Shown here in pieces: positions 57,301-60,000 of a DNA stretch of 60,000 nt. This stretch comes from Symsagittifera roscoffensis (lineage: Eukaryota > Xenacoelomorpha > Acoela > Convolutidae). The number at the start of each line of letters is the position of its first letter. Position 1 is the first letter of the stretch. Where the stretch lies: positions 4,516,193 to 4,576,192 of the forward strand of contig NC_087062.1 in the NCBI RefSeq assembly GCF_963678635.1. Direction: 5' to 3'. The position numbers and the translations under genes are program-made. The notes beneath the pieces are model-generated. The model worked only from the letters and a program-made list of their open reading frames with translations, was not told the DNA's origin and ran no database searches.

Positions 57301-59133
57301 ACACTCTCTCACCAACGGAGTTGAAAGATGCTGCAAATTTGAGTTATATGGAGTAGTTGATCACAAAAATACAATAATTATAAATATGTTTTCGAATTGG
57401 TGTTGCAGAAAACGCTCAGTCTCGTTTTCAAAATAGAGTTTATATATTTGGATATTTGGACCTTTTGTGTGTAACAAAATTCGGGGTTCGGTACATTGAT
57501 GCCTTAAATGCAGTCGATAATGCCTAACTCACTAACTTTCTACATGTTTGTATAGTTTTCTCATCACAACCCGTCCAAGCAACGACTTCAATTCGAAAAA
57601 AGAAGAAAAAAAATGAAGCTTTTTATGAATATAGTCGGAACAATTTGGATTACTTGCACAACAACCGGCTATACTTGTGTTTATATGCTAATATACACCT
57701 GTATATGTGGTAAAAAAAACAGCCAATTTTTTCAACCACGGAGTTTGTCCACAAAAAGTTACGTTTCTTTTTATATAATTATGTGTGAAATCTCAACAAT
57801 AGCATACATTGCAAATTCATCAAATGAAGTTTATCTGCATGTTCACTGCCACTTACACTCTGGGTTTTACTCTGGTGAAAAAATTGTTTGAGCGTTTTTG
57901 GAAAAAACGGTTATTTTTTCAATGAAGTAGTAATGTTACATAATTGACGTAATAATAGCATGGATAAAATGTATATCATACAATTTCATAGTATCAAAAA
58001 AACCGACTATGCTACTTTCATAAAAATATATTATTGTGATAAAAAAGTACTTTGGTTCTTGAGTGACCAAAAAAAGCTTAATTTAACAAGACTGCTCCTA
58101 TCAGGGCGAAGCCTTGACTGTTCCGACTGCCTTTTAAGGTATATGGAGCACTAATAACGCAGTAAAAATTATATGTAATGAAAAATGAAATTTTTTCTTC
58201 ATATGAGATTTTTTTTTGTGAAAATCATCCCCCCACACGCCACATAAAATTCAAAATGATTAATTTTGCTGCTAGTTACAAATCAATTATGGCCCATAAG
58301 CTTCGTTCAACCAATTTGGAACGATTTCTAATACGGATTAAATCTCCGCTTACGCGTTAATAGCGCGAAATATATCACGCGTTCATTGTCCCAAATTGGC
58401 CAACATGGCAATCTATAAAACCCCATAACTTTACGAAAAATTATCACAGCTGAAATATCTTTTCAAATTTGAGCTCAGGACAACAATAGCTTTCGAATGA
58501 TATAAAAAATTTCCGTCAAAAATGGCTAGTTAAAAAGTCGAAATTTGTCTGAAGAAAAAAAACCCACCCCGAGCACAAATATTCCGTTACTTTCTTTTTG
58601 TCCCTCTCGAAGTCGGAACAAAAAGTCATAGTCTGGAGAAATGCTTTTTTCAGTCTATGAAATTTTATGAACTTCTATGTGAAGCAGTTTTCTCAACCCG
58701 GTATCTAATGGAAGATTTACTCGTGAACAAAAAAAAAATGATTTGAAGTGTGGAAAACAATGTACTTCTACCGCATTTTTGATCAATTTAAGGTCAATTC
58801 TTACGGCTGATTTACAAATAAAACAAACTCATTTGCTATTATTTTACGATTCCAAAAAATATATATATTTCGGCCTAGATATTTGTCGGCTACGTGAGCT
58901 CCCTCTACTTCACCATCAGTAGCATGACAACAATTGGGTTCGGCAACATCGCCGGCAACACTGAGAACGAGAAGCTATTCTGCATAGTACTCATGTTCTG
59001 CGGATCACTTCTGTACGCCATGATATTCGGAAACATCACCACTATATTCCAGCAGATGAGTTCACAGACAACCCGCTACCAGAACACTCTTAAGAGCATC
59101 AGGGACTTCATGAAGATTTATAATGTGCCTAAG
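48195..59133 (+). CDS. EAG-family (KCNH) voltage-gated K+ channel, spliced gene, 3' end beyond window
   Basis: Eight exons join in frame: 48195-48389, 48812-48979, 54094-54235, 54663-54841, 55355-55597, 56116-56335, 56938-57152 and 58879-59133, giving 539 residues. Order: PAS cap and PAS domain (about 1-165), linker with the EAG signature GKFARL, S1 (about 241-262), S2 (283-303), S3 (321-340), S4 with six basic residues at every third position (R358, K361, R364, R367, R370, R373), S5 (385-405), pore with filter T472-I-G-F-G476, and S6 ending [11 protein letters not shown]. By family knowledge it is a plasma-membrane tetrameric K+ channel. LDHYMEYA after S4, TTIFQQM after S6 and the [11 protein letters not shown] cap favour EAG over ERG or ELK, though TTYV before the S2-S3 loop is ERG-like. 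The C-linker and CNBHD must lie downstream. Subfamily naming is an inference; the KCNH call is near certain. Confidence 0.95.
48390..48811 (+). other. KCNH intron 1 (GC-AG)
   Basis: A 422-bp AT-rich intron starting GCAAGT and ending TTTTTTAG. At 48411-48484 it holds a short imperfect palindrome whose arms (AACGCTAATCGTACAATTC and ATGAATAGCATTTTTCG) match the ends of the element at 42735-43645, so a miniature derivative of that family probably inserted here. Confidence 0.85.
48812..48979 (+). CDS. KCNH exon 2: middle of PAS domain with acidic insert
   Basis: Residues 66-121, phase 0 at both ends, acceptor TTTTTTTAG, donor AAG|GTGGGG. SAKCTFM aligns with the STCSFM of EAG PAS domains. Between this motif and the strand SLEIAVQTK the segment is about 17 residues longer than in typical EAG channels. 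The extra part is acidic, Gly/Ser-rich and Met-containing ([18 protein letters not shown]), probably a surface loop. Confidence 0.9.
49384..49595 (+). repeat. Old R1 copy, tandem with copy F
   Basis: Diverged R1 3' two-fifths (CCGCGCATTAATTATCCCAA, GAGCTCAAAGCATCAAAG, AAAACGGCTACCTT), immediately upstream of a younger copy in the same orientation. Confidence 0.75.
49596..50130 (+). repeat. R1 repeat, copy F (best preserved)
   Basis: 535 bp from ACAAGACTGCTCGTATCAGG to GTATCGAAAGTCGGAACAA. Shows both hairpins: TCAGGGCAAAGCCCTGA near the start and ACTTTCGTATCGAAAGT near the end. Confidence 0.92.
50131..51960. other. Anonymous part of KCNH intron 2
   Basis: AT-rich, with unsupported short ORFs (50442, 50881, 51543). 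51060-51150 resembles the MITE right end (GAGGAGGACGTC ... CCCCCTAAAT). Confidence 0.5.
51975..52520. mobile_element. hAT-like MITE sequences, opposed pair
   Basis: 51975-52330 and 52331-52520 carry the family core in opposite orientations (CATTGATTTTCCGAGCTCTC on the left; TCGGAGAGCGCTCGGAAAAT on the right), so two copies or one rearranged copy. Confidence 0.6.
52535..53962. mobile_element. R2 element, second copy, interrupted by a MITE
   Basis: Right end GTTTGGCCTCGTAAT is intact, and the left end is diverged (GATCAAACTGTGC). Shares CTCCTGGATTCCAGAGAC and the GCGGATTCCGCAACAA motifs with 8727-10367. About 1057 bp without the 371-bp insertion. Confidence 0.82.
53338..53708. mobile_element. 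hAT-like MITE, copy f, with 8-bp target duplication
   Basis: Ends CAGGAGCGGATTTAGG and CCTAAATCCGCCACTA are inverted. Flanks GCTATAGT and GCTTTAGT match at 7 of 8 bases. Inverted ends of this type and 8-bp duplications are typical of hAT transposons. Non-coding. Confidence 0.82.
54094..54235 (+). CDS. KCNH exon 3: end of PAS domain
   Basis: Residues 122-168 plus one base of codon 169. Acceptor TTTTGTCTAG, donor [21 protein letters not shown] corresponds to the PAS beta-strand TPVWFFVKIAPI of EAG channels, and [12 protein letters not shown] to the last PAS strand. Confidence 0.92.
54663..54841 (+). CDS. KCNH exon 4: PAS-S1 linker
   Basis: Completes codon 169 and runs to residue 228. Acceptor [20 protein letters not shown] matches the EAG linker signature GWGKFARLTRAL, and [10 protein letters not shown] matches LPQYKQEAPK. 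The exon must end at CAG 54841 to keep phase 0 with exon 5, so the donor is GCAGGT (GC-AG). The GT four bases further on would shift the frame. The GC-rich run around 54780 encodes an AGEGG stretch. Confidence 0.9.
54842..55354 (+). other. KCNH intron 4 (GC-AG) with tRNA-derived sequence
   Basis: 513-bp intron starting GCAGGT and ending CTTATTTAG. A tRNA-like, probably SINE-derived block lies on the minus strand at about 55248-55340. A separate perfect RNA polymerase III B-box (GGTTCGAATCC) sits on the plus strand at 55040-55050 without a recognisable A-box. Confidence 0.8.
55248..55340 (-). ncRNA. tRNA-derived SINE-like sequence in KCNH intron 4
   Basis: Minus strand: A-box-like TGGTGAGTTTAGTAGTATT, CTTGATCAAGAGG anticodon-arm-like segment, perfect B-box GGTTCGAGGCC, and a TTTTT polymerase III stop a few bases after the tRNA part. 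Stem pairing is poor, so it is not a working tRNA. Confidence 0.55.
55355..55597 (+). CDS. KCNH exon 5: S1 and S2
   Basis: Residues 229-309, phase 0 at both ends, acceptor TTATTTAG, donor [17 protein letters not shown] aligns without gaps to TPPHIILH before S1. [18 protein letters not shown] is S1, and [18 protein letters not shown] is S2, with the Asp of the voltage-sensor charge-transfer centre visible. The S1-S2 loop is short and rich in Gly, His and Ser. Confidence 0.94.
56023..56056. repeat. Poly-C/poly-G hairpin
   Basis: CCCCCCCCTACGGTAGGGGG folds back on itself; it resembles the tips of the 28.7-kb element. Lies in KCNH intron 5. Confidence 0.7.
56116..56335 (+). CDS. KCNH exon 6: S3 and S4 voltage sensor
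   Basis: Residues 310-382 plus one base of 383. Acceptor CATCTCCAG, donor [25 protein letters not shown] is S3. S4 reads [19 protein letters not shown] with regular every-third basic residues and runs into LDHYMEYA, as in EAG channels. Confidence 0.95.
56630..56716 (+). mobile_element. hAT-like MITE right-end fragment
   Basis: GTCGAGTTTCTGAGGAGTGC ... TAAATCCACCCCTG matches the right ends of the other copies. Lies in KCNH intron 6. Confidence 0.6.
56938..57152 (+). CDS. KCNH exon 7: S5 and turret
   Basis: Completes codon 383 and runs to 454. Acceptor TATCCATAG, donor [32 protein letters not shown] is S5; AHW is family-typical but the usual ACIWY reads ALGYF here. The extracellular turret has three cysteines (one in RDFCW and two in YRCC) and an NQT N-glycosylation sequon. 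Confidence 0.93.
57153..58878 (+). other. KCNH intron 7 with full R1 repeat
   Basis: 1726-bp GT-AG intron. It holds an AT-rich stretch with an unsupported 92-codon ORF (57613-57891), a weak match to the 42.7-kb element family around 57955-58085, and a complete R1 repeat at 58084-58621. Confidence 0.85.
58084..58621 (+). repeat. R1 repeat, copy G
   Basis: Full copy inside KCNH intron 7. The 5' hairpin is nearly intact (TCAGGGCGAAGCCTTGA), while the 3' hairpin is replaced by TTTTTGTCCCTCTCG. Confidence 0.9.
58879..59133 (+). CDS. KCNH exon 8: pore helix, selectivity filter, S6
   Basis: Residues 455-539, phase 0 start after [27 protein letters not shown] contains the K+ filter in the GFG form typical of KCNH channels. 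[21 protein letters not shown] is S6 and [11 protein letters not shown] starts the C-linker. The exon probably ends at AAG|GTTACT, because the family sequence stops matching there. The frame stays open to 59241 but turns into low-complexity Pro/Ser/Leu codons. Confidence 0.94.
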
Positions 59134-60000
59134 GTTACTGTTTTCATCGAACTTCACAAAGAATTCCCCCTTATGGTCTCCCCTAAAGTCCCTCTAAAAT
59201 CTAACCTATGGTCCCCCTTAAAGTCCCCCCCCCCTCAATAAACCTAGGATTGCTAGTTTCATCGAACTTCACCAGAAAGTTCCTCCTATGGTATCTAAAA
59301 TTAAAAGCATCTATACTCTTTTAATCTTTTTTAATGGTGGGGGGGAGGGTAAATACAAGAGATGCAGTCATCTTTTTATATGGTTAAAGGAGCTCCTGGT
59401 TCTTAAAACTCGTCATGAAACAAAAAGTTTATGATAAAGAATTGCTAACTTAATTCGGATCATTGAATGAGGCAAAAAGGTATGTATTTTTTTGATCCAG
59501 ACAAGGAAGTCTTAATTATTATCAATTTCGCAATTTTTGTTAGATGCAGCAAAGAGAAATGTTTAAAGAAATATGAAAAAGAAAGCAGAAATATATAATA
59601 AAATACAACAAGGATAGCGTGGTAAGATGAAAAATTTTGCGCGTGGTGTAATGGTAAAAGTACACAAACGCGTAGCGTAATTGATAACAATTGTCTCAAA
59701 ATTATATAACAAGCTGACTTTTCACTGGTCGGAACAATAAGTTATCAAATACCAATCATCAAACATAAGTTTTTAGCCAACATCATTCACGGTAATCATA
59801 ATTCGCTGAAACTCATTCTTGATAGAAAATACATAACAAACAATTTGCTGTCAAGGGTAGATATAGTGCTTTTTTATTTTCAGTTTTTTTTGCACCAAGA
59901 AACTCTATTTTTCCATGATTAACTATCGATAAAAAGATATTAGAGGTACCTGAGAGCAGACTGCCAAATTTTACGGCGTTTTCGCAAAGGGCTTCATTTT
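59134..60000 (+). other. KCNH intron 8 (incomplete)
   Basis: AT-rich DNA after the GTTACT donor, with CT/CCCT-rich and poly-C/poly-G tracts at 59165-59350. No C-linker or CNBHD exon can be recognised before the window ends. A tRNA A-box-like string near 59638 lacks a B-box. Confidence 0.6.

Noticed and set aside
57613-57891. 92-codon Cys-rich hydrophobic ORF with an ATG
   Set aside because: Sits within KCNH intron 7, has AT-driven composition and no splice or domain support.
59636-59700. tRNA-like GCGCGTGGTGTAATGGTAAA
   Set aside because: Only the A-box part matches; no B-box or cloverleaf.
1-60000. CRISPR arrays, bacterial operons, rRNA genes
   Set aside because: No regularly spaced identical repeats with unique spacers, no ribosome-binding-site-led gene clusters and no rRNA signature; the window is eukaryotic.

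Overview
The window looks like nuclear DNA from an invertebrate animal. It is strongly AT-rich, has no dense gene packing and no bacterial operons, and carries spliced genes with short GC-richer exons in AT-rich introns that are full of mobile elements. The species cannot be fixed from the sequence. The use of GC-AG introns and the large repeat load leave many marine invertebrate groups possible, including a tunicate/larvacean, but that is only a guess.

The one gene recognised beyond doubt is on the plus strand from 48195 to the right edge. It is an EAG-family (KCNH) voltage-gated potassium channel, seen as eight exons covering the PAS domain, S1-S6 and the pore (filter T-I-G-F-G). It is cut by the window edge before its C-linker and cyclic-nucleotide-binding-homology domain. 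Two of its seven internal introns start with GC instead of GT. Upstream at 41117-42310 is a two-exon candidate gene for a 143-residue secreted precursor. Its only two cysteines lie in the last 14 residues, behind a basic stretch, a layout like somatostatin or allatostatin-C precursors. Weaker gene candidates are a signal-peptide ORF on the minus strand (4544-4942), an exon-like island on the minus strand (32946-33081), and ORFs at 21935-22246 and 3496-3618.

Most of the rest is transposable elements. 0-3.4 kb holds copies of a roughly 520-540 bp repeat (called R1 here) with small hairpins near both ends. It recurs at 29, 49.6 and 58 kb, with older decayed copies elsewhere. 6.16-7.89 kb is a DNA transposon relic with G-rich modular inverted ends and a FLYWCH zinc-finger ORF. 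8.73-10.37 kb is an element (R2) with perfect 21-bp inverted termini, found again at 52.5-54.0 kb, where a hAT-type MITE is nested inside it. 12.23-19.99 kb is a decayed Ty3/gypsy-like LTR retrotransposon with 5-bp target duplication, LTRs, gag, protease, RT, RNase H and integrase remains. Its left end, together with about 194 bp of flanking host DNA, was later duplicated in tandem (1361-bp period). 22.37-27.76 kb is a second, minus-strand LTR retrotransposon. 28-41 kb and 43-48 kb are mostly anonymous AT-rich DNA with MITEs, tandem duplications, a LINE tail and long homopolymer G/C tracts.

The mobile elements also shape the genes. The intron of the peptide gene holds a hAT-type MITE. Intron 2 of the channel (5.1 kb) holds R1 and R2 plus MITEs, intron 4 holds a tRNA-derived SINE-like sequence, and intron 7 holds a full R1 copy.
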